This document shows positions 1 to 8,255 of a stretch of 44,636 nucleotides of DNA, piece after piece. A program made the position numbers and the translations under genes. The notes under the pieces were generated by a model, which saw only the letters and a list, made by a program, of their open reading frames with translations, had not been told where the DNA came from and ran no database searches. Numbering within the stretch: the first letter of the stretch is position 1; each line of letters begins with the position of its first letter. The stretch covers positions 1 to 44,636 of the forward strand of contig CADECY010000079.1 of NCBI GenBank assembly GCA_902825945.1, in the 5' to 3' direction. The stretch is from an uncultured Acidobacteriota bacterium (GTDB taxonomy: Bacteria; Acidobacteriota; Terriglobia; Bryobacterales; Bryobacteraceae).

Positions 1-650
1 TGCAAGGCGCCGATGAAGTGGTTTTCCTCGATATCACGGCGTCGAGCGACGGGCGCGACACGATGGTGGATGTCGTGTTCCGGACCGCGCGCCGCGTCTT
101 CATCCCACTCACCGTCGGCGGCGGAATCCGTGCCGTCAAAGATGCGCGCAAGATCATCCTCGCTGGCGCGGACAAGGTGAGCGTCAACACATCGGCGGTT
201 CATCGACCGGATCTCATCACCGAGTTGAGCCAGGAGTTCGGCTCTCAGGCGGTCGTGCTCGCGATCGACGCGCGGCGGCGCGCGTCGGGCGATGGCTGGA
301 ATGTGTTCACCAAAGGCGGACGCGTGGATGAGGGGATCGACGCGGTGGAGTGGGCCGCGCGGGGAGAGTCGCTCGGCGCGGGCGAAATTCTGCTGACGTC
401 GATGGATGCCGACGGTGTCAAAGACGGCTTCGATTGCGAACTCACGCGCGCGGTCTCTCGCGCCACCAAGATCCCGGTGATCGCATCGGGCGGCGCGGGC
501 AAGCCCGAACATTTTCTGCGAGTTCTGACCGACGGTGAAGCCGATGCCGCGCTCGCCGCGTCGATCTTCCATTACGGCACCTACACGGTGGCCGATCTCA
601 AAGAGTACCTCGACAAGAACGGAATCCCGGTGCGGCCGGTCTCGACATGA
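1..650 (+). CDS. hisF: Imidazole glycerol phosphate synthase cyclase subunit HisF (5' partial)
   Basis: This is the cyclase half of imidazole glycerol phosphate synthase. With HisH-derived ammonia it turns PRFAR into imidazole glycerol phosphate and AICAR in histidine biosynthesis, in the cytoplasm. The frame is open at the window edge (first full codon at 3), so the N-terminus with the first catalytic Asp is missing. The visible part shows a TIM-barrel with HisF hallmarks: the phosphate-binding stretch TVGGGIR, KVSVNTSAV, the AIDAR strand, LLTSMDADG with the conserved Asp, and IPVIASGGAGKPEH. It overlaps hisA by four bases (ATGA), so the two are translationally coupled. Confidence 0.96.
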   Translation, partial: QGADEVVFLDITASSDGRDTMVDVVFRTARRVFIPLTVGGGIRAVKDARKIILAGADKVSVNTSAVHRPDLITELSQEFGSQAVVLAIDARRRASGDGWNVFTKGGRVDEGIDAVEWAARGESLGAGEILLTSMDADGVKDGFDCELTRAVSRATKIPVIASGGAGKPEHFLRVLTDGEADAALAASIFHYGTYTVADLKEYLDKNGIPVRPVST

Positions 651-1345
651 TCATTCCCTGTATCGACCTCATGGACGGCAAAGTCGTCCAACTCGTTCAA
701 GGCCGCGAAAAGGCGCTCGAAGGCGGATCGCCGGAGGAGATGCTCGCCAAATTCGCGGCATTTCCCGAAATCCAGGTGATCGATCTCGACGCGGCGATCG
801 GTCGCGGAGCGAATGACTCGATCGTCGAGTTCCTTGCCTCGCGCGCGAAGTGCCGTGTGGGCGGCGGAGTCCGAACAGTCGAGCGTGCGCAGAAGCTCGA
901 ACAGCAAGGCGCGTCGCGGATCATCGTGGGTACGTCGGCATTCGCCTACAACGGAATCAATGCGCTTTTCCTGCGGGAGCTGTGCGAAGCCGTGGGCCGC
1001 GAAAAGCTCGTGATCGCGCTCGATTCGAAGGGCGGCAAAGTGGTTGTGAAGGGCTGGCGCGAATCGTTGCAATTCACGGCCGAGGAAGTGATCCGCCAGC
1101 TCGAGCCCTATTGCGGCGGGTTCCTGTGTACCTATGTCGACAAGGAAGGCATGATGCAAGGCACCGATCTCGACTGGTTCCGGCGCCTGCGCGAAGCGAC
1201 TTCGCACGAGATCACGGCCGCGGGCGGCATCACGACGCTCGATGATATCGCGGAATTGACAAGGCTCGGGATCAACGCCGCGCTCGGAATGGCGATTTAT
1301 ACGGGGCGGCTCGATCTCTCGGAATTGGCGAAGCTGAACGGGTAG
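647..1345 (+). CDS. hisA: HisA-type ProFAR isomerase
   Basis: Predicted 1-(5-phosphoribosyl)-5-[(5-phosphoribosylamino)methylideneamino]imidazole-4-carboxamide isomerase, the Amadori step just before HisF in histidine synthesis. The 232 residues match the family length. PCIDLMDGKVV at the N-terminus carries the catalytic Asp (residue 7), VGGGVRTVE and ITAAGGITTLDD are the two phosphate-binding turns, and IALDSKGGKVVVKGW holds the second acidic catalytic residue. The ATG overlaps the hisF stop codon. The order hisF-hisA is less common than hisA-hisF but harmless. A bifunctional HisA/TrpF (PriA) role cannot be excluded from sequence alone; I favour plain HisA because of its operon. Confidence 0.93.
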   Translation: MIIPCIDLMDGKVVQLVQGREKALEGGSPEEMLAKFAAFPEIQVIDLDAAIGRGANDSIVEFLASRAKCRVGGGVRTVERAQKLEQQGASRIIVGTSAFAYNGINALFLRELCEAVGREKLVIALDSKGGKVVVKGWRESLQFTAEEVIRQLEPYCGGFLCTYVDKEGMMQGTDLDWFRRLREATSHEITAAGGITTLDDIAELTRLGINAALGMAIYTGRLDLSELAKLNG

Positions 1346-1352
1346 CGGCTCA

Positions 1353-1742
1353 CTAGTCCGCGGGCCGGACATCGGTCGCGGGAAAATCGCGGCCTTTGAA
1401 CAGGAGTGGTTCACCGGTCGTGATCGAGGTGGCATAGGCACAGCAATCTCCCATGTTCAAGGCGGCCGGGTGCCGGCCCTTGCCGAAGCGCTTCCAGGCG
1501 CTCCGTGCTTCCACCGCCTGCTTCCGGTCAAAGGGAATCGTCTCGACTTCGAATTCACTCAGCATCAGCGACATGTCGCCGGCCGCTTCCGTTCCGGCGC
1601 GGCTTTCCAATACCATCATCGTTTCGAGCCAGTTCACCGCGGAGATCTTTCGCGTGGGCGCCGCGATGATGGCCGCCGCAAGGCGCGAAGCCTCCGGTTC
1701 TTCCAGGGCGATCGCGATAAGCGCCGAAGAGTCAATAATCAT
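1353..1742 (-). CDS. vapC: VapC-family PIN-domain toxin
   Basis: A 129-residue PIN-domain protein, predicted to be the ribonuclease toxin of a VapBC pair. The acidic residues of the PIN active site are in place: MIIDSSALIAI (Asp4), the WLETMMVLE helix with Glu, NMGDCCAYA (Asp in the third motif) and FKGRDF (fourth acidic position). The start codon overlaps the antitoxin stop by four bases, typical for this class. It converges on hisA with only seven bases between the stop codons, and no terminator hairpin is visible there. The RNA target cannot be told from sequence. Confidence 0.9.
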   Translation of the reverse strand: MIIDSSALIAIALEEPEASRLAAAIIAAPTRKISAVNWLETMMVLESRAGTEAAGDMSLMLSEFEVETIPFDRKQAVEARSAWKRFGKGRHPAALNMGDCCAYATSITTGEPLLFKGRDFPATDVRPAD

Positions 1743-1999
1743 CGCGGGATTCCGTTCTCGTCATAGCCGAGGATTTCCTCCGGAGTCCGCGGATCGAGGA
1801 CGGGACGGGCCGCGCATCGCCGCGCGATTTCCATGACGCGGGCCAGCTTACGAGCTTGCTCCGAAGTGGAAGACTCCTCTCGCGCCAGGCGCTCCCGCAG
1901 GGCTTCCCTCACGGCCGCCGTCAAGCTGAGTCCCGTGCGCCGCGCCAGCTCGGACGCGAGGCGATGAGTTTCACTATCCTTGATGTTCAGGACCGACAC
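1739..1999 (-). CDS. vapB: VapB-family antitoxin
   Basis: Antitoxin partner of the adjacent PIN toxin; it should bind both the toxin and its own promoter. An upstream ATG at 2044 would add 15 residues, but I choose the GTG at 1999. It has an excellent Shine-Dalgarno GGGAGG eight bases upstream, and translation then opens MSVLNIKDSETHRLASELAR, the standard beginning of the VapB (Rv0623-like) family. The start region LNIKDSETHRLASELARRTG followed by SLTAAVREALRERL forms the ribbon-helix-helix or related DNA-binding part. The C-terminus with an EEILGYDENGIPR tail is the usual toxin-wrapping peptide. Length from this start is 86 residues. Confidence 0.87.
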   Translation of the reverse strand: MSVLNIKDSETHRLASELARRTGLSLTAAVREALRERLAREESSTSEQARKLARVMEIARRCAARPVLDPRTPEEILGYDENGIPR

Positions 2000-2068
2000 A
2001 ACAAATTCCTCCCTGCTCCAAATTGTCCTCCATTCCTCCGGCAAGACGCAAGAGGGTTACGGCGTCAC

Positions 2069-2103
2069 TTGTATTCTTTGGCTTTGTATTGTAAAGTACT
2101 TTT
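2069..2103 (+). promoter_or_regulatory. Promoter with overlapping palindrome, predicted leaderless start
   Basis: TTGTAT at 2069-2074 and TAAAGT at 2092-2097 form a -35/-10 pair with a 17-base spacer. The -10 box ends six bases before the ATG at 2104, so transcription should start at or next to the start codon. A perfect ten-base palindrome, AAAGTACTTT, lies at 2093-2102 across the -10 box, and CTTT at 2082-2085 with AAAG at 2093-2096 makes a looser dyad. This is a plausible operator. No regulator gene for it is visible nearby except vapB on the other side of the same intergenic space. Confidence 0.55.
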
Positions 2104-3606
2104 ATGACCAACCTCTGGCTGCCCGCCGAAATGCGGTTCGCGCCTGACCTCGACGACGCCAAACCCGGACCCGTTCGCCCACGGGCAGCCCTCCTCCTCA
2201 ATCCGTTCTACCCGAAAGATCCCAACGCGAGCTTCGGTAAGCATGTGCTCACACCGTCGCTTGCACTCACCAGCATCGCCGCGACCACTCCCGCACACTG
2301 GACCATCGACTATTGGGACGAGAACCTGCTACAAGGTCCGCCGCCCGCCGACCCCATGCCCGAAGTGGTGGGCATCACGGTCCACCTGACGTTCGCCGAA
2401 CGCGCCTTCGAACTGGCTTGGTTCTACCGCCGGCATGGCGCCAAGGTGATTCTCGGCGGGCTCCATGTCCTGTCGTGCCCGGATGAATGCGCACCGCATG
2501 GCGACGCCCTCGCGCTCGGCGATGGCGTCCAGCTTTGGCCCCGCATCCTCGCCGACATCGAAGCGGGCCGCCTGCAGCCGCGCTACCAGGCGACTTACGA
2601 GAACGACTACCGAGAAGACCCGATGCCGCGCCGTTCGATTCTGCCGCGCCAGCGCTTCCTCACCACCACGAGCCTCATCGCCACACGGGGCTGCCACAAT
2701 CGCTGCGGCTTCTGCTATCTGGCGACCGATGGTTTGAAAATGCCTTACCGAATGCGCGACCCCGCTCAGGTGGCCGCCGAGTTCGAAGCCGACGATCAAC
2801 CCTATGCAGTCTTCGTCGATAACAACCTCGGATCGCGGCCCGATTATCTCCGGCGGCTCTGTCAGGCGCTGCGGCCTCTCGACAAGATCTGGAGCGCCGC
2901 AGTTTCGATCGACGTCACCAACGATCCGTCTCTGATCCGGGAAATGGCCCTAGCGGGCTGCACCGGAGTCTTCGTCGGTTTCGAGTCGCTGACCGACGAG
3001 AACCTCGCCGATGCGCGCAAGAAGACTCCGCGGACCGATGACTATGCGTGCCGCGTGCGCCTGCTTCACGACAACGGGATTCAGGTGAACGGGTCGTTCG
3101 TTCTCGGTTTCGACCATGACCGCAAGGATGTCTTCGCGCGCACTGCCGAGTGGGTCGAGTCGAACCGGCTCGAATGCGCGACGTTCCACATCTTGACGCC
3201 ATATCCGGCCACTCCGCTGTTCCGGCAAATGGAGTCAGAGGGCCGGCTGCTGCATCGCGATTGGAATCGCTATGACACCGCGCATTGCGTCTTCCGGCCG
3301 AAGCATATGACACCGGAGGAACTCGAGGAAGGCTACGCCTGGATCTACGGACGCCTGTTCTCTCATGCGTCGATCTGGCGGCGCCGTCCCGAGGACTGGC
3401 GCTCGGTGCCCCCGTACCTGGCGATGTCGTACCTGTACAAGCGTTCGAACCGTTTCTGGCATCTGCTGATCCGGCAGGGCTGGGTGCACGGGGTGTGGTC
3501 GCCTCTCGTCGAGATCACTCGACGGCGGCACTCGGGTTTCCGGCGGCGGCTGGCACGCCAGCCCGGTCCGGCTGGCGGGTTCCAGATCGTCAGCGCCGGC
3601 GTTTGA
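2104..3606 (+). CDS. B12-binding-domain radical SAM protein
   Basis: A 500-residue radical SAM enzyme of the cobalamin-binding class. Residues about 27-155 look like the B12-binding fold: LLLNPFYPKDP, PSLALTSIAA, GITVHLTFAERA, ILGGLHVLSCPDE. The radical SAM core follows, with the 4Fe-4S cysteines in CX3CX2C (Cys197, Cys201, Cys204, within RGCHNRCGFCY). GFESLTDENL and QVNGSFVLGFDHD are typical core strands, and a C-terminal DUF4070-like stretch follows. The canonical His of the B12 DXHXXG loop is not evident, so cobalamin may be absent or bound base-off. The substrate is unknown; relatives act on hopanoids, lipids, peptides or tetrapyrroles. The ATG has no Shine-Dalgarno sequence, which fits the leaderless promoter directly upstream. 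Confidence 0.85.
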   Translation: MTNLWLPAEMRFAPDLDDAKPGPVRPRAALLLNPFYPKDPNASFGKHVLTPSLALTSIAATTPAHWTIDYWDENLLQGPPPADPMPEVVGITVHLTFAERAFELAWFYRRHGAKVILGGLHVLSCPDECAPHGDALALGDGVQLWPRILADIEAGRLQPRYQATYENDYREDPMPRRSILPRQRFLTTTSLIATRGCHNRCGFCYLATDGLKMPYRMRDPAQVAAEFEADDQPYAVFVDNNLGSRPDYLRRLCQALRPLDKIWSAAVSIDVTNDPSLIREMALAGCTGVFVGFESLTDENLADARKKTPRTDDYACRVRLLHDNGIQVNGSFVLGFDHDRKDVFARTAEWVESNRLECATFHILTPYPATPLFRQMESEGRLLHRDWNRYDTAHCVFRPKHMTPEELEEGYAWIYGRLFSHASIWRRRPEDWRSVPPYLAMSYLYKRSNRFWHLLIRQGWVHGVWSPLVEITRRRHSGFRRRLARQPGPAGGFQIVSAGV

Positions 3607-3678
3607 CCCCAGAACGTTCACCCCAAAGTGGCTGGCGAGCCTAGGCGGATCACCACCGCGTTCGAGGGTTTGCCCGGA

Positions 3679-3707
3679 TTGAAGCGCCAGGGATTTGGGT
3701 CTACTAT
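3679..3707 (+). promoter_or_regulatory. Sigma-70-type promoter for the GAF-like gene
   Basis: TTGAAG at 3679-3684 and TACTAT at 3702-3707 are separated by 17 bases. The expected start point is about 3714, six bases before the ATG at 3720, so the leader would be very short. It lies in the 113-base gap after the radical SAM gene, which suggests the two genes are transcribed separately. Confidence 0.5.
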
Positions 3708-3719
3708 CGAAACAACGTT

Positions 3720-4310
3720 ATGGATATCTGGCAATCTCAAACTGCGGCTCCGCGTCCTTCGCCGGCGCCATCGAGCGCGAACATGGACGCAAAAACGACG
3801 CACTCCCCGGCTCTGGACTGGATCACCAAACTCGCTTCGGAAGCATTGGGAGCGCCGCTCGCCCTGCTGTTCGAGCAATCGACGGAGACGGAACAGCCGC
3901 GCCTGCTGGCGGCCCACGGCATTTCGAGACAGGATGTTCGCCGGCTCCCGGCAACGCTACCGGAATGGCTGTTTGATCCCATGGACTCGATCTCCGGTGA
4001 GGTCGCGCACGGATCGCTGAGAGGCGGCTCCTACGTATGCGTGCCGGTTGGCCGTCCCGGGGCCGAGTATCGGGCTGTCCTCTGCGTCGCCGACAACACG
4101 GCCCGGCCCGGCGGAATCAGTGCCACTGAGCGAGAGAGCCTGCTCCTGTTGGCCAAGCTTGCCTGGCAGCAGATCTCGAGCGGGAAGCTGAATCTCGACC
4201 TCAACGCCATGGTCAGTGGCGATCAGAATTCGATCATTCGCCGCGCCGCGATCGAGCGGTTGCGTTTCGCCCTGCGTGACACCGCGCCTGCTGAACTCTG
4301 CGCCGCCTGA
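3720..4310 (+). CDS. GAF-like domain protein (uncertain)
   Basis: A 196-residue soluble protein without signal peptide or membrane segment. The first 25 residues are a Pro/Ser/Ala-rich, probably disordered leader. From about residue 30 (LDWITKLASEALGAPLALLF) through GGSYVCVPVG, YRAVLCVADN and ATERESLLLLAKLAWQQI the alternation of helices and strands resembles a single GAF domain. No output domain follows. It could bind a small ligand or partner protein. I do not recognise a specific family. It converges on the gene at 4323-5321 with 12 bases between stops. The start is supported by the promoter just upstream. Confidence 0.6.
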   Translation: MDIWQSQTAAPRPSPAPSSANMDAKTTHSPALDWITKLASEALGAPLALLFEQSTETEQPRLLAAHGISRQDVRRLPATLPEWLFDPMDSISGEVAHGSLRGGSYVCVPVGRPGAEYRAVLCVADNTARPGGISATERESLLLLAKLAWQQISSGKLNLDLNAMVSGDQNSIIRRAAIERLRFALRDTAPAELCAA

Positions 4311-4322
4311 CCATCCATCCGG

Positions 4323-5321
4323 TTACTGTCCAGCGCCTACCATGCGCAGGCACGTGGCCATGATGTCGCGCTGACGATTGGCGAGTTGCGCCACCGGCGG
4401 ACGGTTGGCGCCCAGCGCGGCGAGCCAGATCCGCTCGGCTCCCTGGACCGAAGCGCCGTGGCTGGTCCAGTCCTCGAGGTGTTCGCCCCGGCCATGGTCG
4501 GCCGTGATCACCATCGCTGTCGAACCCCGATACTCGGGCATCGATTGCAGCGTGTCCCATAACCGCCCAAGACAGCGATCCACGTAGGCGGTCATCTCGA
4601 GATAACGATCGTATCGATTGTGATGCGCCCACTCGTCAGTTTCGTTGAAGGCGATGTACAGCACGCGCGGCTTGCGCAATCGCAGGTATTCGATCGCCAT
4701 CTCGAAGGTGATCCAGTCGTGCCGGGCGCTCGCGTCCTCGGTCATGATCTGATGCTGCATGCGGCTCAACTCGTCGAGCCGGGGGCTGCCGGAGATGTCC
4801 GCGTATCCCGCATTGATCGTGATGGCGCCGGGCGTCTTTTCGCTCATCCACTGAAACGCATCCCACGAGGCGAAGACGGCGGCCTGCTCCTTGCTCAGAC
4901 TCCAGCGGCGCTTCAGGATTTCGAAAATCGTTTCCGTGGGGTTTTGCTTCGGCGCGTTTCCCCGGATCACATCGTCCTGCGTGGTTCCCGTCATGATCTC
5001 GGAATAGCCGGGATAGGAGACCTTGTAGGCGTTGGTCACCTGGACTTCGGACGAGATGCTCGCCAGCGGCGCGAGTCTGTTCCAGAACTCGGGCATCAGC
5101 GCTTTCCGCCTCTCGTCCGGAGATTCGCGCCAGTAGCGATCACGCAGGTGGCGCGCTTCGGCCGTGCCCGCGGCCTTGGCGATCATCAGCTTCGGATCGA
5201 TACCCCGAAAGACGTCTTGCCAACGGAGCCCGTCGGAGGTGAACAGGACTAGGTTGCGCGCGGGTCCGCTCTGCGCGGCGAGCGCGAGTGGCGCGGCGGC
5301 GAGCAGATCCCGGCGCCGCAC
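4323..5321 (-). CDS. Exported alkaline-phosphatase-superfamily hydrolase
   Basis: A 332-residue metal-dependent hydrolase of the alkaline phosphatase/sulfatase fold. The N-terminus MRRRDLLAAAPLALAAQSG is a short twin-arginine-like export signal. LFTSDGLRW (Asp30) supplies a first metal ligand, SYPGYSEIMTG holds the likely Thr/Ser nucleophile region, FNETDEWAHH supplies Asp and His ligands and ITADHGRGEH the last Asp-His pair. The sulfatase CXPSR motif is absent, so phosphatase, phosphodiesterase or phosphoglyceromutase-like chemistry is more likely. The start is GTG; its G is shared with the TAG stop of the DUF1501 gene upstream, so the two are coupled. Confidence 0.8.
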   Translation of the reverse strand: MRRRDLLAAAPLALAAQSGPARNLVLFTSDGLRWQDVFRGIDPKLMIAKAAGTAEARHLRDRYWRESPDERRKALMPEFWNRLAPLASISSEVQVTNAYKVSYPGYSEIMTGTTQDDVIRGNAPKQNPTETIFEILKRRWSLSKEQAAVFASWDAFQWMSEKTPGAITINAGYADISGSPRLDELSRMQHQIMTEDASARHDWITFEMAIEYLRLRKPRVLYIAFNETDEWAHHNRYDRYLEMTAYVDRCLGRLWDTLQSMPEYRGSTAMVITADHGRGEHLEDWTSHGASVQGAERIWLAALGANRPPVAQLANRQRDIMATCLRMVGAGQ

Positions 5322-6733
5322 TACGCGAGAATCTCCTTCACCACTCGCCCGTACACATCAGTGAGCCGGTAGTCGCGGCCGGTGTAGCGGTAGGTCAACC
5401 GCTCGTGGTCGAGCCCCAGCAGGTGCAGCAGGGTCGCGTGGAGGTCATGCATGTGGACCTTGCCTTCCACTGCTTCCCACGAGTATTCGTCGGTCTGGCC
5501 GAAGGCGAGGCCGCTCTTGACGCCTCCACCCGCGAGCCAACTGGTGAAGCCGCGCGGGTTGTGTTCGCGTCCCCGATCTTCGGCTGGGGCCTTGCCTTGC
5601 GACAGATCCTGATCGAATGGCGTGCGTCCGAATTCGCCGGACCACCAGAGTACGGTGCTATCGAGCAAGCCGCGTGCCTTCAAGTCGCGAATCAGGCCGG
5701 CGATCGGCTTGTCCACCGCATGGCAGCGCGTGGGCAGGCCCGACATCAGCTTGCCGTGGTGGTCCCAGCCCGAGTCCGTCACTTGCACGAAGCGCACTCC
5801 GGATTCGACCATGCGGCGTGCCATCAAACATTGTCGGCCGAAATTGTCGGTTTCCTTCTCCCCGATTCCGTAGAGGTCGAGCGTGGCTTTCGACTCCTTG
5901 GCGATGTCGAGAACCGAGGGTGCCTCGGCCTGCATGCGGAAAGCGAGTTCGAACGACTCGATCATGCCCTCCATCGCGGCGTCGTTCCGCGACACGCGTT
6001 GGTGATCCCGATTCATTTCCTGCACCAGATCGAGTTGCAGGCGCTGCGCGTCGCGCGTGGTTTTCGGATCGTTCAGGTATCGAATGGCTGCTTCCCGCGC
6101 CTTGCCCGATTCGCCGATCGCGGTTCCCTGGTAGATGGCGGGCAGGAACGAATTCGAGAAGAGCTGCGTGCTGCCCTGGTCTCCGGAAAGATTCGGGCAC
6201 AGCGTCACGAACCCGGGCAGATTCTGATTGGCGGTGCCGAGCCCATAGGTGATCCACGAGCCGATGGATGGGCGCGGCTGCGTCGAGTGTCCGGTGTGGA
6301 GCTGGCGAACCGCGGGCGCGTGCGCCTCGCTGTCGGCTTGCATCGCACGCAACACGCACAGTTCGTCGGCCACCGTCGAAAGGTGCGGGAGCAGGTCCGA
6401 GATTTCGACTCCGCTCTGGCCGCGTTTCTTGAATTCCGAGATCGGGCCGAACAAGCGCGTCGCATCGATGCCGGGTGCCTGGTAGTTCTTCGGCAGCTTG
6501 AACGGCAGCGGCTTTCCGGCTTCACTCTTCAATCGCGGTTTGAAGTCGAACAGATCCATCTGCGACGGCCCGCCCTGCATCCACAGGAAAATCACCGCGC
6601 GGGCGCGGGCGGGGAAGTGCGATGGCTTCGGCGCGAGCGGATTGGCGCCGTGCGCGAGCGCGGAAAGTGCCACCGAGCCGAAGCCGCAAGCGGATCGAAC
6701 GAGGAAGTCGCGCCGGGAGGTCATCAGACTCAT
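5321..6733 (-). CDS. DUF1501 domain protein, Tat-exported
   Basis: A member of the DUF1501 family, related in fold to the alkaline phosphatase superfamily and abundant in Planctomycetota and Acidobacteriota; function unproven. The ATG at 6733 (or the ATG at 6724, three codons later) is preferred to 6805. It puts the twin-arginine signal MTSRRDFLVRSACGFGSVAL at the N-terminus and removes overlap with coaX. Family hallmarks are FLWMQGGPSQMDLFDFKP, ARRMVESGVRFVQVTDSGWDHH, LWWSGEFGRTP and TDEYSWEAVEGKVHMHDLHA with a C-terminal LLGLDHERLTYRYTGRDYRL. In many genomes it pairs with DUF1549/DUF1553 cytochrome-like proteins; none is visible here. Instead a phosphatase-like gene follows with a one-base overlap. 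Confidence 0.9.
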   Translation of the reverse strand: MSLMTSRRDFLVRSACGFGSVALSALAHGANPLAPKPSHFPARARAVIFLWMQGGPSQMDLFDFKPRLKSEAGKPLPFKLPKNYQAPGIDATRLFGPISEFKKRGQSGVEISDLLPHLSTVADELCVLRAMQADSEAHAPAVRQLHTGHSTQPRPSIGSWITYGLGTANQNLPGFVTLCPNLSGDQGSTQLFSNSFLPAIYQGTAIGESGKAREAAIRYLNDPKTTRDAQRLQLDLVQEMNRDHQRVSRNDAAMEGMIESFELAFRMQAEAPSVLDIAKESKATLDLYGIGEKETDNFGRQCLMARRMVESGVRFVQVTDSGWDHHGKLMSGLPTRCHAVDKPIAGLIRDLKARGLLDSTVLWWSGEFGRTPFDQDLSQGKAPAEDRGREHNPRGFTSWLAGGGVKSGLAFGQTDEYSWEAVEGKVHMHDLHATLLHLLGLDHERLTYRYTGRDYRLTDVYGRVVKEILA

Positions 6734-6767
6734 CGTATAACGATTGCTATGCTGGAAGGCCGGAACG

Positions 6768-7532
6768 ATGCTACTCGCTCTCGACGCTGGAAACACCAAC
6801 ATCACGATCGGCGTATTCGATGGTCCAAGCCTGACTCATCGATGGCGCCTGCGGACCGTCCATGAGCAGACCGAGGACGAGTGGGGGATCCTGCTGCGGA
6901 ATCTCTTTTCGCTCGAATCGCTCGATCTGCGGGAAGTGGACGGGGTGATCATCGCGAGCGTCGTTCCGCCGTTGAACCCGACGCTGGCGGGGATGACGCG
7001 GCGCTACTTTCACCGCGAGCCGCTGTTCGTCAATCACGAGACTCACACTGGCCTGACGATTCTCTACGACAATCCGCGCGAGGTGGGCGCCGACCGTATC
7101 GTCAACGCGGTGGCCGCGTTCGAGAAGTATGGCGCGCCGTGCGTCGTCGTGGATCTCGGCACGGCGATCACGTTCGACTGCGTGACGGCGAAGGCCGAGT
7201 ATCTGGGCGGCATCATCTGCGCGGGTATCGGAATCTCGATCGACGCGCTGTTCTCGCGCACCGCAAAGTTGCCGAAGGTCGATTTTCGCGAGCCGGACAA
7301 ACTCATCGGGACGAACACGGTTGCGAGCATCCAGTCTGGACTCTGGTATGGTGCGATCGGACTGATCGACGGCATCACCGAGCGGCTGGTGGCCGAGATG
7401 GGCCCCGATACCCGCGTCATCGCCACCGGCGGCCAAGCTCGTTTGATCACGCCGGGATCGCGCTTCCTCAAACATGCCGACGAGGATCTGACGCTCGAGG
7501 GGCTCGAACTGATCTGGCGGCGGAACCGTTGA
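6768..7532 (+). CDS. coaX: Type III pantothenate kinase
   Basis: CoaX phosphorylates pantothenate with ATP in the first step of coenzyme A synthesis. I start at the ATG at 6768, with GGAAGG eight bases upstream; translation begins MLLALDAGNTNITIGVFDG, the phosphate-binding motif of the acetate and sugar kinase/Hsc70/actin fold. Later motifs are NPREVGADRIVNAVAAFEKY, VVDLGTAITFDCV (nucleotide and metal site), YLGGIICAGIGISIDALF and VIATGGQARLI. At 254 residues it is full length. It is divergent from the DUF1501 gene with about 35 bases between starts, so the two promoters must overlap. TATAAC at 6736-6741 is a possible -10 box. It leads a run of four close genes. Confidence 0.95.
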   Translation: MLLALDAGNTNITIGVFDGPSLTHRWRLRTVHEQTEDEWGILLRNLFSLESLDLREVDGVIIASVVPPLNPTLAGMTRRYFHREPLFVNHETHTGLTILYDNPREVGADRIVNAVAAFEKYGAPCVVVDLGTAITFDCVTAKAEYLGGIICAGIGISIDALFSRTAKLPKVDFREPDKLIGTNTVASIQSGLWYGAIGLIDGITERLVAEMGPDTRVIATGGQARLITPGSRFLKHADEDLTLEGLELIWRRNR

Positions 7533-7535
7533 ACA

Positions 7536-8228
7536 ATGGACAACGATGACGAGAAATTCTGGCCCTCGAACTACTTCAACTACTTCACCGAAATCGAGGA
7601 ACACTTTCGCAAGGCACGGGGCACCGGCCTGTTTCTGATGTCTCCGATGGACTGGGCGCTCATCGAGACATGGAAGCACGCCGGGATTCCCCTCGAGGCG
7701 GTGCTTCGCGGCATCGACGTGGCGTTCGACAAGTGGCGCTCGAAGAAGGTTCGCGGACGCGATGTGAACTCGCTCACCTACTGCACGCAAGCCGTGGTGG
7801 ACGAAGCCGAGAAGATGCAAGGCGGCGGCACCGCGCAACCGAAGGCGGCAGCGGCCGTGCCGTTCACCCTCGATGAGATGCGTACCTATCTGTCGGAGGG
7901 GCTGGAGCGGGTGCGCAAGCTCGAAGGATTCGAGTCCGCCGTGGAGGCACTGCGGGCGATCCTCGATAGCGCGGAGGCGCACTACGAACAACTCGAAGCG
8001 CTCGAGCAGACTCTCTCCGCGATCGAGGACAAGATGCTCGCGATCGCCAAGACACGGCTCAGCGAAACAGAACTGGCGCAAGGCCGCGCCGAACTCGATC
8101 ATCAGTTGCGGCCGTATCGCTCGAAAATGTCGGCGCCGCAAATCATGATGCTCGAAAAACAGTTCCTCGACCGGTGGGCCCTCGAACGCGCGTCGATTCC
8201 GCGGGTGAGCCTCTTCTATCTGCGCTAG
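7536..8228 (+). CDS. Unrecognised conserved-looking protein after coaX
   Basis: I do not recognise this 230-residue protein. It begins three bases after coaX, so it is probably cotranscribed. No signal peptide or membrane segment is visible. The N-terminal third is aromatic-rich (FWPSNYFNYFTEIEEHF, LFLMSPMDWALIETW) and resembles a compact helical domain, with a conserved-looking RSKKVRGRDVNSLTYC patch. A Gly/Ala/Pro linker at about residues 96-110 precedes a helical, partly coiled-coil half (LEGFESAVEALRAILDSAE, YEQLEALEQTLSAIEDKM). A nucleic-acid or partner-binding role is possible, but I cannot support one. The reading frame is certain from codon use and context. Confidence 0.7.
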   Translation: MDNDDEKFWPSNYFNYFTEIEEHFRKARGTGLFLMSPMDWALIETWKHAGIPLEAVLRGIDVAFDKWRSKKVRGRDVNSLTYCTQAVVDEAEKMQGGGTAQPKAAAAVPFTLDEMRTYLSEGLERVRKLEGFESAVEALRAILDSAEAHYEQLEALEQTLSAIEDKMLAIAKTRLSETELAQGRAELDHQLRPYRSKMSAPQIMMLEKQFLDRWALERASIPRVSLFYLR

Positions 8229-8255
8229 GCGCTTGCTATCATCGCAGCAGGGCTG

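Noticed and set aside
5288..6865. Plus-strand open frame of 525 codons opposite the DUF1501 gene
   Set aside because: DUF1501 motifs on the minus strand are decisive.
7594..7603. GAGGAACAC match to the palindromic element
   Set aside because: It is part of the coding sequence for IEEHFRK in the gene after coaX and has no second arm.
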